Positions 52,103-61,043 are shown, numbered from the stretch's first letter. The stretch is 63,844 bases of DNA from Streptomyces sp. CoH27 (GCF_020181035.1 NZ_JAIQYY010000004.1:75213-139056); one strand, 5' to 3'. The notes: a model not told the origin generated them from the sequence alone. A program made the numbers and translations.

Positions 52103-54142
52103 TCAGCAACTCACGCGCGCATCCGCCCAGTCCGCGTGGTCGGAGTCGTTCCCGTCGCCGGCGTCGGTGACGACGAGGTGGACCACCTGGGCGCCGGTGA
52201 CGTCGGCGGTGAGGGGCTGGGCGGGCATGGCGTTGGTCAGGACGCCCGTCGAGGCGACCTTCGTGCCGTCCGCCCAGATCTCGAAGGTGACGGTGCCCTG
52301 TGCGCCCTTCTCGTCGTCGACGCCGACGTCCGCGCTGACCTTCGTACAGGCTGCGCCGGTGTAGTAGGAGATGTCACTCGGCGCGTGCGCCCCGAGACCC
52401 TTGGCGTACACCGTGCCGCCGATGGTGATCGGATGCCCGTCGCCCGCGGCGCTCTCCCCGTTGCTGGTGTCGCGCTCCACCGGCCCCCAGCCACTGGCCG
52501 CCGACAGCCAGGGCAGATCGCTGAGGTACGACGTCCCGGCGGGCGGCCGTACCACCACGGACGCGGTCAGCGGGAGGGCGGTGGTCACGCGCTGCCCGGA
52601 CGGGGAGCGGTAGTCCGCCCGGAGCGTGAGGCCGTAGGCGCCCGTCGGGGTTCCGGCCGGGGCGGTGACGCGCCAGCCGGTGCGCAGGGTACGGCCGGCG
52701 GGGAGGGTGGCGGCCGTGGTCGCCGTGGTGGGCCGTACGGTCCAGCCGGCGGGGCCGGTCAGGGACACCGAGACGTGGCGCGCGGGCGTCCGGCCCAGAT
52801 CGGTGACCGTACCGGTCAGCGCCGCCGGGGTGGCCGCCTCCAGCAACGGGCTGCCGGCCAGGCCGAGTTCGGCCGCCGGCGGGTAGGCAGCCCAGTGCGG
52901 GTCGGCCGCGACGCGCAGCAGCACCGTGCCGTGGGCCGGTACGGTCGCCGCGATGGTGCCGGCGGTGTGGGAGCTGCTGTGCTGCCACAGGTCCCGCAGG
53001 GTGTAGGCGGTGGCGCGGGGCAGACCGACGGCGCTCGCGCTGGTGGCGATCCGCTGGGCCGTGCCCGACTCGTTGAACAGGGCCACCGCGCGGCTGCCGT
53101 CCTTCATCTCCTTGGCGATCACCCAGCGTCCGCCCGCGGAGGAGACGACCGCGCCCTGCTTGCCGAGCGGGTCCTGGTCGACGGCGACGACCTCCTTGTT
53201 GTCCAGGATGTCGAAGGTCGCCTGGGAGGCCTTGCGCAGATCGGTGCCGATGAGCAGCGGCGCGGCCATGACCGACCAGAGCGAGAAGTGCGAGCGGTAC
53301 TCGGTGTCCGTCATGCCGCCGTTGCCGACCTCCAGCATGTCGGGGTCGTTCCAGTGGCCGGGGCCGGCGTAGGGCGCGAGCGGCAGGTTCTGCTTGAGGA
53401 TCGACAGCATGGAACCCCAGTTGTCGCTGATGTCGCCGGTGGTCCGCCAGAGGTGACCGACGTCCGCCGCCCACTCCCAGGGCTTGTTCTCGCCCCATTC
53501 GCAGATGCTGTAGACGATGGGCCGGCCGGTCGCCCTGAGCGCGTCACGCATGGTCGTGTAGCGCTTCTTGGCGTCGACGCCCTGGTTGTTGCAGTTGTCG
53601 TACTTCAGGTAGTCCACGCCCCAGTCGGCGAACTGCCGTGCGTCGCTGTACTCGTGACCGAGCGCGCCCGGGAAGCCCGCGCTGTTGCAGGTCCTGGTGC
53701 CGGCGCTGGTGTAGATGCCGAGCTTCAGCCCCTTGGCGTGGACGTAGTCGGCGACGGCCTTGATGCCGTTCGGGAAGCGGGCCGGGTCGGGCACCAGCTT
53801 GCCGTCGGCGTCGCGGTTCGGCAGGGCCCAGCAGTCGTCCAGGTTGACGTACCGGTAGCCCGCGTCCTTCAGGCCCTTGGCCACGAAGAGGTCCGCGATC
53901 CCCTTGACCATGGCTTCGTCGAAGTCGGCCCGGCAGTGGGTGGAGTTCCAGTTGTTGAAGCCCATCGGCGGGGTCAGGGCGAGTCCGTCGGCCAGGGCGG
54001 GGGCGGCGGACGCGGCCGGGGCCCGCGTGGGGGCCGCGACGGCCGGGGCGGCCAGGCCCGCCGTGCACAGCAGGCCGGCGGTGAGCGCTCCGGCCAGTCT
54101 CAGGCGGGTGGTGCGGGTCGTGCGGGTGTGAGGGTGACGCAT
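52103..54142 (-). CDS. secreted GH27 alpha-galactosidase with NEW3 and NPCBM domains
   Basis: This 679-residue protein has a Tat-like or Sec signal peptide (RTTRLRLAGALTAGLLCTAGLA) cleaved near AVAA. The GH27 barrel has TPPMGFNNWNSTHC, LDDCW, the nucleophile in YLKYDNCNN (D182) and the acid/base D237 in WRTTGDISDNW. A C-terminal beta domain, a NEW3-like module (about 450-535) and an NPCBM domain (SDLPWLSAASGWGPVERD, DSDHADWADARVSC) follow. It releases terminal alpha-galactose from plant galactomannans or raffinose sugars. GGAGGAACG lies before the ATG. Confidence 0.96.
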   Translation of the reverse strand: MRHPHTRTTRTTRLRLAGALTAGLLCTAGLAAPAVAAPTRAPAASAAPALADGLALTPPMGFNNWNSTHCRADFDEAMVKGIADLFVAKGLKDAGYRYVNLDDCWALPNRDADGKLVPDPARFPNGIKAVADYVHAKGLKLGIYTSAGTRTCNSAGFPGALGHEYSDARQFADWGVDYLKYDNCNNQGVDAKKRYTTMRDALRATGRPIVYSICEWGENKPWEWAADVGHLWRTTGDISDNWGSMLSILKQNLPLAPYAGPGHWNDPDMLEVGNGGMTDTEYRSHFSLWSVMAAPLLIGTDLRKASQATFDILDNKEVVAVDQDPLGKQGAVVSSAGGRWVIAKEMKDGSRAVALFNESGTAQRIATSASAVGLPRATAYTLRDLWQHSSSHTAGTIAATVPAHGTVLLRVAADPHWAAYPPAAELGLAGSPLLEAATPAALTGTVTDLGRTPARHVSVSLTGPAGWTVRPTTATTAATLPAGRTLRTGWRVTAPAGTPTGAYGLTLRADYRSPSGQRVTTALPLTASVVVRPPAGTSYLSDLPWLSAASGWGPVERDTSNGESAAGDGHPITIGGTVYAKGLGAHAPSDISYYTGAACTKVSADVGVDDEKGAQGTVTFEIWADGTKVASTGVLTNAMPAQPLTADVTGAQVVHLVVTDAGDGNDSDHADWADARVSC

Positions 54143-54356
54143 CGTTGACGTTCCTCCGACTCGCGAGACGTGGCTGACGACACGAGCGCCCCCTGGGCGT
54201 CATGTATGCGTCAGCTGTGCGCGTTTACGGTAGGACCTGTCGGACTGTGTTGGAAGAGGCGTGCCCGGCCGTTCGATATCCCGTCAGAAACCTTGACAGC
54301 TGGGCAGATTCACCCCGTGCGCGCGCCGCGTGTTCGGATGTGTTGGCTTCCCGGGC

Positions 54357-55127
54357 TCACGTCTCGTCGTCGACGCGGCCCCATCCCGGCAGCGGTGGCT
54401 GGGGCCAGGCGGGCGGATCCGGCAGGAGGCGGGCCGGGTGACCGGTCGTCAGTACGCCGGCCGGAAGCCGTCCGGTGAGCCAGCCGAGCACCTGGTGTCC
54501 GGCCCCGGCGACCGACGGGCCGTCCGCCGCCACGGCCCAGCGCCGACCGAGGTCCGGGGCCTCCACCGAGGCGAGCGGAAAGCCCTGGGTCCGCAGCGTG
54601 CCGAGGGTGTCGTCGAGCGCCCAGGAGACGTACGCGTCCGGCCACTGCTCGGTGCCGTGGCCGACACCCAGGTCGAAGTGATGCGTCTCCAGCTCCCGCA
54701 GACAGCGCAGCAGGAGGTACCAGGCCGGGTGCCGCCAGCCGGCCAGCGCCGCGACGGGCCGGTCCCAGGCGGGAGCGGGCATCGCGCGCGCCTGCGCCGT
54801 GAACCGGTCGAGGCTCTCCCGCAGCAGGGCCGTGAGCGGGTCGGCGGACAGCGCCGCGTCCCGCTTCAGCGCCGCGGCCAGGGTCGCCGGGTCCGCGCGC
54901 GGACCCGGCTCACGGCCCGTGCGCGCGAGCCGCAGCAGCCACACATAGGCGTCGGCGGAGTGGGCGACATGGGCGAGCACATGGCCGCGCGTCCAGCCGG
55001 GCAGCCCCGAGGGGGCGCGTAGCCCGGCGTCGGACAGGGCGGCGGCGGAGCGCACGAGCCGGTCGCCGGAGCGAACGACGTCCGCGACGCGATCGTCCAG
55101 GGCGCCGAGGACCGTGAGCCCGCTCAC
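54357..55127 (-). CDS. maleylpyruvate-isomerase-family mycothiol-dependent (DinB-fold) enzyme
   Basis: This 256-residue protein has an N-terminal DinB-like four-helix domain with WTRGHVLAHVAHSADAY and ELETHHFDLGVGH, giving the metal ligands (His, Glu, His), and a C-terminal MDMPI domain ending GHPARLLPDPP. Such enzymes use mycothiol for isomerisation or detoxification. The GTG start overlaps the stop of a possible 33-residue upstream gene by GTGA. Confidence 0.88.
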   Translation of the reverse strand: MSGLTVLGALDDRVADVVRSGDRLVRSAAALSDAGLRAPSGLPGWTRGHVLAHVAHSADAYVWLLRLARTGREPGPRADPATLAAALKRDAALSADPLTALLRESLDRFTAQARAMPAPAWDRPVAALAGWRHPAWYLLLRCLRELETHHFDLGVGHGTEQWPDAYVSWALDDTLGTLRTQGFPLASVEAPDLGRRWAVAADGPSVAGAGHQVLGWLTGRLPAGVLTTGHPARLLPDPPAWPQPPLPGWGRVDDET

Positions 55128-55225
55128 CGGCGCCCCCGCACGAGCCTGCGCCGGGAGTGGGGCACGAACGGCTCCTCGGGGCCCGTCGGGCGCCGGAGGC
55201 CGGTACGGGAGCGGGGTCCGGTCAT
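55124..55225 (-). CDS. possible small basic protein coupled to the mycothiol-dependent enzyme
   Basis: ATG at 55225 opens a 33-residue Arg/Pro-rich frame (TGPRSRTGLRRPTGPEE then FVPHSRRRLVRGRR) that stops at 55124, sharing GTGA with the next gene. AGGAAGG lies 9 bases before the ATG. These two signals are the only support. It may be a leader for translational coupling rather than a functional protein. Confidence 0.35.
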   Translation of the reverse strand: MTGPRSRTGLRRPTGPEEPFVPHSRRRLVRGRR

Positions 55226-55397
55226 GGCGGCCGCCTTCCTGGTCGGCGAGGGCACTGCGGCCCCGGACGATACCGGTCGCATGATCGTCCGGGCCACGGG
55301 ATATCTGCTCACCCGTGGGCCGGACGGCGATCGAGCGGAAGGACGGATCTGCGGTGGTCCGCGTGACCCGAGGGCCGCATCCGTAGTTGATCAGCGC

Positions 55398-55592
55398 ATG
55401 AAGAAGCGCAGCATTCTCGCCCTCGCCACCCTGGCCACCGGATTCGTCGTGGCCGCCGTCACCCCGTCCCACGCGGCGGACGAAGGCCCCCTCGGAGACC
55501 TCGGCGTCCAGGACACCGTGCACTCGGCCGGTGACCTCGTCAGCCAGGACAGCTTGTCCCCGGTCGGCGATCACGTCCTCGGGCAGGAGTAG
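55398..55592 (+). CDS. small secreted protein of unknown function
   Basis: This 64-residue protein has a clear signal peptide (KKRSILALATLATGFVVAAV, cleavage near SHAA), leaving a mature peptide of about 37 residues, acidic and Gly/Asp/Ser-rich (GDLGVQDTVHSAGDLVSQD), with no Cys. A similar unit recurs in GPLGDLGVQD and SPVGDHVLGQE. Many Streptomyces genes of this size encode envelope or aerial-growth peptides, but it lacks chaplin features. A strong terminator follows. Confidence 0.7.
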   Translation: MKKRSILALATLATGFVVAAVTPSHAADEGPLGDLGVQDTVHSAGDLVSQDSLSPVGDHVLGQE

Positions 55593-55608
55593 CCCGGCGG
55601 CTCAGCGC

Positions 55609-55650
55609 GCGAGTGCCGGTGTCCCCGTCGTGGGGGGCACCGGCACTCGC
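55609..55650. terminator. stem-loop terminator
   Basis: GCGAGTGCCGGTG pairs with CACCGGCACTCGC, and TCCCC with GGGG(GG) inside, around a short GTCGT loop. It begins 17 bases after the small secreted protein stop. Confidence 0.85.
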
Positions 55651-55734
55651 GTACGGGCACCCTCACCGGGGCGGGGTTTCCGTGGCAGGGTGGAGCGGGC
55701 AAGCCACAGGGGGCCAACAGAAGAGGGGGAGTCC

Positions 55735-56778
55735 GTGACCGTCGTCTGGATCAACGGCGCGTTCGGTGCGGGGAAGACCACGACCGCACGGGAACTGATC
55801 GAACTGATCCCGAACAGCACGCTCTTCGACCCCGAGGTCATCGGTGGGTCGCTCACGCACCTGCTGCCGCCCAAGCGCCTCGCCGAGGTAGGTGACTTCC
55901 AGGACCTGCCGATCTGGCGCCGGCTGGTCGTCGACGCGGCGACCGCGATGCTCGCCGAGCTGGGCGGAACCCTCGTGGTGCCCATGACCCTGCTCCGCCA
56001 GGAGTACCGCGACGAGATCTTCGGCGGCCTCGCCGCCCGCAGGATCGCCGTCCACCATCTGCTGCTCGCTCCGGCTGAAACGATCCTGCGAGAGCGGATG
56101 GCCGAGCGGGAGATCCCACCGGAGCCGGCCGAGGGCGAGATACGCCAGGGCCAGTGGGTGTACGACCACATCGAGCCCTACCATGCCGCCCTCGCCTCCT
56201 GGCTCACCGCCGACGCCCATCTCGTGGACACCAGCGCCCTGACCCCGTACGAGACCGCCGTCCGCATCGCCGACGCCGTCGCGAGCGGTGCCGTACCGCC
56301 CTGTGACATCGTGCAGACCCCGGAGCCGACAGCCGAGACACTGGCCGCCGGGGTGTTGCTCTTCGACGAGCACGACCGGGTGCTGCTCGTGGACCCCACG
56401 TACAAGCCCGGCTGGGAGTTCCCCGGCGGTGTGGTGGAGCGCGGCGAGGCACCGGCCCGCGCCGGGATGCGTGAGGTCGCCGAGGAGACCGGGATAGAGC
56501 TGCGGGAGGTGCCCCGGCTGCTGGTCGTGGACTGGGAGCGGCCCGCGCCGCCCGGCTTCGGCGGGCTGCGGCTGCTGTTCGACGGCGGCCGGCTGGAGCC
56601 CGGCGAGGCCTCCCGGGTGCTACTGCCGGGCCCGGAACTGCGCGCCTGGCGCTTCGCGAGCGAGCAGGAGGCCGCCGGCATGCTCCCGCCGGTGCGCTAC
56701 GAACGCCTGTGCTGGGCCCTGCGGGCCCGGGAACGGGGGACGGTGCTGTATCTGGAGGGCGGGGTACCGACCGGCTGA
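55735..56778 (+). CDS. TmrB-like P-loop kinase fused to a Nudix hydrolase
   Basis: This 347-residue protein has an N-terminal P-loop domain (about 1-185) with WINGAFGAGKTTTARELI, LFDPEVIGGSLTHLL and a TLLRQEYRDE helix, resembling the tunicamycin-resistance protein TmrB. A Nudix domain (about 200-347) follows, with AAGVLLFDEHDRVLLVDPTY and an intact Nudix box (GGVVERGEAPARAG then REVAEETGI). The pairing suggests phosphorylation of a small molecule plus removal of a nucleotide-type product. GTG follows GAGGGGGAG. The substrate is unknown. Confidence 0.9.
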   Translation: MTVVWINGAFGAGKTTTARELIELIPNSTLFDPEVIGGSLTHLLPPKRLAEVGDFQDLPIWRRLVVDAATAMLAELGGTLVVPMTLLRQEYRDEIFGGLAARRIAVHHLLLAPAETILRERMAEREIPPEPAEGEIRQGQWVYDHIEPYHAALASWLTADAHLVDTSALTPYETAVRIADAVASGAVPPCDIVQTPEPTAETLAAGVLLFDEHDRVLLVDPTYKPGWEFPGGVVERGEAPARAGMREVAEETGIELREVPRLLVVDWERPAPPGFGGLRLLFDGGRLEPGEASRVLLPGPELRAWRFASEQEAAGMLPPVRYERLCWALRARERGTVLYLEGGVPTG

Positions 56779-56874
56779 CCGCCCGCCGGGGCGCCTGGCT
56801 CACCGCCGGTTCATGGGGCGGGTCCTCGGTGCGCGGGTCGGCCGGGCCCCTGGCTCACCGTCGTCCACGTGCGT

Positions 56875-56909
56875 CCGTCCGGGACGTACCTTCGCGTCGT
56901 CCCGGACGG
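56875..56909. terminator. bidirectional stem-loop terminator
   Basis: CCGTCCGGGAC pairs with GTCCCGGACGG around a 13-base loop between the convergent TmrB-Nudix and metallo-beta-lactamase-fold genes. Two near-copies of CCTGGCTCACCG lie just before it (56793 and 56849). Confidence 0.75.
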
Positions 56910-56934
56910 GCGGCGGACTCGGCCGGCCTCGTGG

Positions 56935-57639
56935 TCAGCAGGCGGCTGCCAGCCCGCGCAGTGCCGCCGCCGCGTGCTGCCGTACCGGGGCGCCATGGCC
57001 GAAGCAGGCCATCTCCGGTTCCAGCTCCGCCAATCGCCGTACGGAGTCCAGGAGTCGGGGGCGGTCGAGGTTGAACACCCCCGGGATCGGAGTTCCGTCG
57101 GCGGGTGCGGCCGCGATCGTGTCGCCGGTGAAGAGCACGCCCTCGGCGGGGAGGAACAGCGCGATGCTGCCGTTCGTGTGCCCCGGGACGTGGAGCACCC
57201 GCGCCCCGCCCCCGAAGTCGAGGATCTGGCCGTCCGACACGCCGGTGACCGCGGCCGGCGGCACCGGTGTCCCCTGGGGCAGCCGCTCGGCCGCCGCCGC
57301 GTGCAGCGGCAGCTCCCAGTCCTCGAACCGGGGCGGCGGGCCCGGGAGTTCACCGCGCACGAACGGGGCGTCCAGGTGGTGCGCCAGCACGTCGGCACCG
57401 CTCAGCGCCGCGAACTCGCCTGCCCCGCCCGCGTGATCCTCGTGGAAATGGGTCAGCACGATCCGTCGTACGTCCACGGGTGCCCGGCCCAGTGACCCGA
57501 CCGCGTCGGCGATCGCCCGGCCGGCCCCGAGCGCGCCCGCGTCGATCAGAGTCAACTCGTCGTCGTCGCGCCAGAGATAGGCCTGACCGACGGGGAAGCG
57601 CAGCAGGTGCAGCCGGGGCAGCAGTGCGATGACGTCCAT
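56935..57639 (-). CDS. metallo-beta-lactamase-fold hydrolase
   Basis: This 234-residue protein has the zinc motif LTHFHEDHAG, a second ligand in VPGHTNGSIALF, GVLFTGDTIAAA with the bridging Asp, and a last His in ACFGHGAPV. The group includes glyoxalase II-like and lactonase-like enzymes. No signal peptide is present. The ATG is the first start after the divergent region. Confidence 0.9.
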   Translation of the reverse strand: MDVIALLPRLHLLRFPVGQAYLWRDDDELTLIDAGALGAGRAIADAVGSLGRAPVDVRRIVLTHFHEDHAGGAGEFAALSGADVLAHHLDAPFVRGELPGPPPRFEDWELPLHAAAAERLPQGTPVPPAAVTGVSDGQILDFGGGARVLHVPGHTNGSIALFLPAEGVLFTGDTIAAAPADGTPIPGVFNLDRPRLLDSVRRLAELEPEMACFGHGAPVRQHAAAALRGLAAAC

Positions 57640-57711
57640 GGGCCGACGGTAGGCAGCGCCCCCGCCGGGAGGCGAGGGCGCTCTGCCGGCGGCAGAAGAG
57701 AGGGGAAGGTG

Positions 57712-59067
57712 TCAGCTCGCCGCGTAGTTGCGCAGGAACAGTGCCTCGGCGACCGACAGCCGCTCCAGTTCCTCGGGCGAGACGCTCTCGTTGACCGCGT
57801 GGATCTGCGCCTCCGGTTCGCTCAGCCCGATCAGCAGGATCTCCGCCCGCGGGTACAGCCCGGCGAGGGTGTTGCACAGCGGGATCGAGCCGCCCTGCCC
57901 CGCGTACTGCATCGTCTCGCCGGGGTAGGCCACGGCCATCGCGTCGGCCATCGCCTGATAGGCGGGGCTGGAGGTGTCCGCGCGGAACGCCTGGCCCTGC
58001 CCGACCTGCTCGGTGGTGACCCGGGCGCCCCACGGGGTGTGCGCCTCGACGTGCGCCTGGAGCAGCTTGGTCGCCTCGGCGGCGTCCACGCCCGGCGGCA
58101 CCCGCAGGCTGATCAGGGCCCGGGCGGCGGACTGCACCGACGGGGTCGCGCCGACCACCGGCGGGCAGTCGATGCCGAGGACGGTGACCGCCGGGCGGGC
58201 CCACAGCCGGTCGGCGACGGAACCGCCGCCGGTCAGCTGCACGCCGTCGAGCACCCGGGCGTCGGCGCGGAACTGCTCCTCGCTGTACTCCAGGCCGTCC
58301 CACGTCGCCGCCGCGTCGAGACCGTCGACCGTGGTCGAGCCGTCGGCGGCGCGCAGCGAGTCCAGGACCCGGATCAGCGCGGCGAGGGCGTCCGGGGCGG
58401 CACCGCCGAACTGGCCGGAGTGCAGATTGCCCTCCAGGGTGTCGATCTGCACCCGGATCATGGTCATGCCGCGCAGGATGGTGGTCACGGTCGGCAGGCC
58501 GACGCGGAAGTTGCCCGCGTCGCCGATCACGACGGTGTCGGCCTCCAGCAGGTCGGGGTGCTGCTCGGCGTACCGCTCCAGGCCGCCGGTGCCCTGCTCC
58601 TCCGAGCCCTCGACGATCATCTTCACGTTCACCGGCACGCCGCCGTTCGCCTTCAGGGCGCGCAGCGCGAGCAGGTGCATGATGAAGCCGCCCTTGCAGT
58701 CGGCGCTTCCACGGCCGTACCAGCGGCCGTCGCGCTCGGTCAGCTCGAACGGCGGAGTGGTCCAGCCGGCCTCGTCCAGCGGCGGCTGCACGTCGTAGTG
58801 CGCGTAGAGGAGAACCGTTTTGGCACCCTCCGGGCCCGGCAGGTAGCCGTAGACGGACTGCGTGCCGTCGGGGGTGTCCAGCAGGGCCACATCGACGAAA
58901 CCCTCGGCGGTGAGGGCGTCGGTGATCCAGCGCGCGGCGGCCTCGCTCTCGCTCTTCGGGAACTGCGCGAAGTCCGCCACCGACGCGAAGGCGACCAGCT
59001 CGGTCAGCTCCTCCTTCGCCCGGGGCATCAGCGAGGCGACGGTCTCGGCGACCGGATTCGACGACAT
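57712..59067 (-). CDS. M20-family dinuclear zinc dipeptidase
   Basis: This 451-residue protein has VLLYAHYDVQPP (first zinc His and Asp), YGRGSADCKGG with the bridging Asp, IVEGSEEQGTGGLERY (catalytic Glu), DAGN, an inserted dimerisation domain (LRGMTMIRVQIDTLEGNLHSG with His) and HAVNESVSPEELERL at the end. This is the usual form of actinobacterial dipeptidases. GAGGAG lies 8 bases before the ATG at 59067, so the extension to 59097 is not needed. It is cytoplasmic. Confidence 0.93.
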   Translation of the reverse strand: MSSNPVAETVASLMPRAKEELTELVAFASVADFAQFPKSESEAAARWITDALTAEGFVDVALLDTPDGTQSVYGYLPGPEGAKTVLLYAHYDVQPPLDEAGWTTPPFELTERDGRWYGRGSADCKGGFIMHLLALRALKANGGVPVNVKMIVEGSEEQGTGGLERYAEQHPDLLEADTVVIGDAGNFRVGLPTVTTILRGMTMIRVQIDTLEGNLHSGQFGGAAPDALAALIRVLDSLRAADGSTTVDGLDAAATWDGLEYSEEQFRADARVLDGVQLTGGGSVADRLWARPAVTVLGIDCPPVVGATPSVQSAARALISLRVPPGVDAAEATKLLQAHVEAHTPWGARVTTEQVGQGQAFRADTSSPAYQAMADAMAVAYPGETMQYAGQGGSIPLCNTLAGLYPRAEILLIGLSEPEAQIHAVNESVSPEELERLSVAEALFLRNYAAS

Positions 59068-59198
59068 GGGCACGCTCCTCGTGGGTGCGACGTTCAACGG
59101 GGTGAGTCCCCCGATACTCCCACAGTGGCCTGCGACGACGTCCGCCGTAGGATGCGAGGGACACTTCGGCAGCGGCTGGATCGGAGCGGTAGACCATC

Positions 59199-60443
59199 GT
59201 GAGCGGCGAGAACTCTTCGGCGGACGGCGTTCAGCGGGTGTGGGACGTCGTCGTGGTGGGCGCGGGACCCGCGGGGGCCTCGGCCGCCTACGCGGCCGCG
59301 GTCGCGGGACGGCGCGTGCTCGTGCTGGAGAAGGCCGAGTTGCCGCGCTACAAAACCTGCGGCGGCGGCATCATCGGCCCCTCGCGCGACGCGCTGCCCC
59401 CGGGCTTCGAGGTGCCCTTCCAGGACCGGGTGCACGCGGTCACCTTCTCCCACAACGGCCGCTTCACCCGCACCCGCCGGGCCAAGCAGATGCTGTTCGG
59501 GCTGGTCAACCGAGCCGAGTTCGACCACCAGCTGGTCGAGCACGCCCAGAAGGCGGGCGCCGAGCTGCGTACGGGCGTCACGGTGCAGCGCGTGGAGCAG
59601 CACGGCGCGGCGGTCCCCGACCGGCGCACGGTCGCCGTCGTCCTGCAGGGCGGCGAGACGGTGCTGGCCCGCGCGGTCGTCGGCGCCGACGGCAGCGCGA
59701 GCCGCATAGGGGCTCATGTCGGGGTGAAACTGGACCAGGTGGACCTCGGTCTGGAGGCGGAGATCCCGGTCCCGGAGCCGGTCGCCGAGGACTGGCGGGG
59801 CCGGGTCCTGATCGACTGGGGCCCGATGCCGGGCAGTTACGGCTGGGTGTTCCCCAAGGGCGACACCCTGACGGTCGGCGTGATCTCCACGCGCGGCGAA
59901 GGCGCCGCCACAAAGCGGTACTTGGAGGACTTCATCGCCCGGCTCGGCCTGTCCGGCTTCGAGCCCGCCGTCTCCTCCGGGCATCTGACCCGCTGCCGCG
60001 CCGACGACTCGCCGCTGTCCCGGGGCCGGGTGCTGGTCTGCGGTGACGCGGCCGGTCTGCTGGAGCCGTGGACCCGCGAGGGCATCTCCTTCGCGCTGCG
60101 CTCGGGCCGGCTCGCGGGGGAGTGGGCGGTGCGCATCGCCGAGGCGCACGACGCGGTGGACACCCGCCGCCAGGCCCTGAACTACGCGTTCGCGGTCAAG
60201 GCCGGGCTGGGCGTCGAGATGAGCGTCGGCAAGCGGCTGCTGACCGTGTTCGAGAAGCGTCCTGGCCTCTTCCACGCGGCCCTCACCGGCTTCCGCCCCG
60301 CCTGGCGGGCGTTCCGGGAGATCACCCAGGGCAAGAGCTCGCTCGGCGAGATGGTCCGCTCCCACCCGCTCGCCCAGCGCGCCCTGACCGCGCTGGACCG
60401 GGGGCAGACCGAGGCTCCGGCGGAGGAAGCCGTCGGTTCGTGA
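59199..60443 (+). CDS. geranylgeranyl reductase-family FAD-dependent oxidoreductase
   Basis: This 414-residue protein has the FAD motif DVVVVGAGPAGASAAYAA, KAELPRYKTCGGGI (the PxYxxCGG-type motif of geranylgeranyl reductases), VVGADGSASRIG and VLVCGDAAGLLEPWTREGIS. It reduces prenyl double bonds, possibly of menaquinone or of lipid side chains. The C-terminus ends in a helical region. It is divergent from the M20 dipeptidase gene and convergent with the nitroreductase-like gene. Confidence 0.93.
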   Translation: MSGENSSADGVQRVWDVVVVGAGPAGASAAYAAAVAGRRVLVLEKAELPRYKTCGGGIIGPSRDALPPGFEVPFQDRVHAVTFSHNGRFTRTRRAKQMLFGLVNRAEFDHQLVEHAQKAGAELRTGVTVQRVEQHGAAVPDRRTVAVVLQGGETVLARAVVGADGSASRIGAHVGVKLDQVDLGLEAEIPVPEPVAEDWRGRVLIDWGPMPGSYGWVFPKGDTLTVGVISTRGEGAATKRYLEDFIARLGLSGFEPAVSSGHLTRCRADDSPLSRGRVLVCGDAAGLLEPWTREGISFALRSGRLAGEWAVRIAEAHDAVDTRRQALNYAFAVKAGLGVEMSVGKRLLTVFEKRPGLFHAALTGFRPAWRAFREITQGKSSLGEMVRSHPLAQRALTALDRGQTEAPAEEAVGS

Positions 60444-60448
60444 CGGTG

Positions 60449-60898
60449 TCAGTTCGTGACCGTGATGTGGAAGACGGGGTGGTCGGGGGCGATACGGCGC
60501 AGGTCCTCGTCAGGGGAGTCGGGGCCGACGCCGTTGAAGAAGACACCGACCTCCGCCTTCCAGCGCTTGAGGTAGGCGCGCAGCAGCGGGACCTTGTCGT
60601 CGTCGGCGACCTCGGTGGCGGTGAAGACGTCCACGTTCTTGCCGAGCCGCAGCTCGCCGCCGCCGACCGCCCGCATGTTGCGGGTCCACTGGACATGGCC
60701 GCGCGGGGCGAGCAGGTACTGCTGCCCGTCCACCGTCAGCAGGTTCACCGGAGTGGTGCGCCACTCCCCGCTCTTGCGGCCGCGCACCGCGAGGACCCGG
60801 GAACCCCAGACGCTGAGGCCGCGCCGGGTGAGCCAGGCCACGGCCCGGTTGAAGACGTTGACGGTGAACCAACCGGGCTTCTTGACGTGTGCCGACAT
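60449..60898 (-). CDS. deazaflavin (F420)-dependent nitroreductase-like protein
   Basis: This 149-residue split beta-barrel protein has VLAVRGRKSGEWRTTPVNLL (F420 phosphate-binding signature), QYLLAPRGHVQWTRNMRA and ADDDKVPLLRAYLKRW, close to the mycobacterial Ddn family. It may use F420H2 for quinone or xenobiotic reduction. The ATG at 60898 follows GTGGGGGT, and a GTG three codons earlier is possible. Two identical palindromes upstream suggest repression by the divergent TetR. Confidence 0.92.
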   Translation of the reverse strand: MSAHVKKPGWFTVNVFNRAVAWLTRRGLSVWGSRVLAVRGRKSGEWRTTPVNLLTVDGQQYLLAPRGHVQWTRNMRAVGGGELRLGKNVDVFTATEVADDDKVPLLRAYLKRWKAEVGVFFNGVGPDSPDEDLRRIAPDHPVFHITVTN

Positions 60899-60917
60899 GG
60901 TGACCCCCACGGTCTGG

Positions 60918-60932
60918 GAGAGCGGTGCTCTC
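60918..60932. promoter_or_regulatory. TetR operator, copy 1
   Basis: GAGAGCGGTGCTCTC has perfect GAGAGC/GCTCTC arms around GGT. It lies 20 bases before the nitroreductase-like ATG on the leftward strand, in the position of a repressor site. Confidence 0.85.
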
Positions 60933-60970
60933 GGTTGACTTCAGTGTGAGGCAGACCGGCACCAGAAAGC

Positions 60971-60985
60971 AAGAGCGGTGCTCTC
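60971..60985. promoter_or_regulatory. TetR operator, copy 2
   Basis: AAGAGCGGTGCTCTC repeats 14 of 15 bases of copy 1, 53 bases further right, midway between the divergent genes. A further GCTCTC half-site (TGCTCTCTCTC) occurs near 61018, just before the regulator's start. Confidence 0.85.
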
Positions 60986-61043
60986 TTTTGTGTGCGCCGA
61001 TCTGTTTTGTGTGCACTGCTCTCTCTCGTGGCAGACTGCTGAT

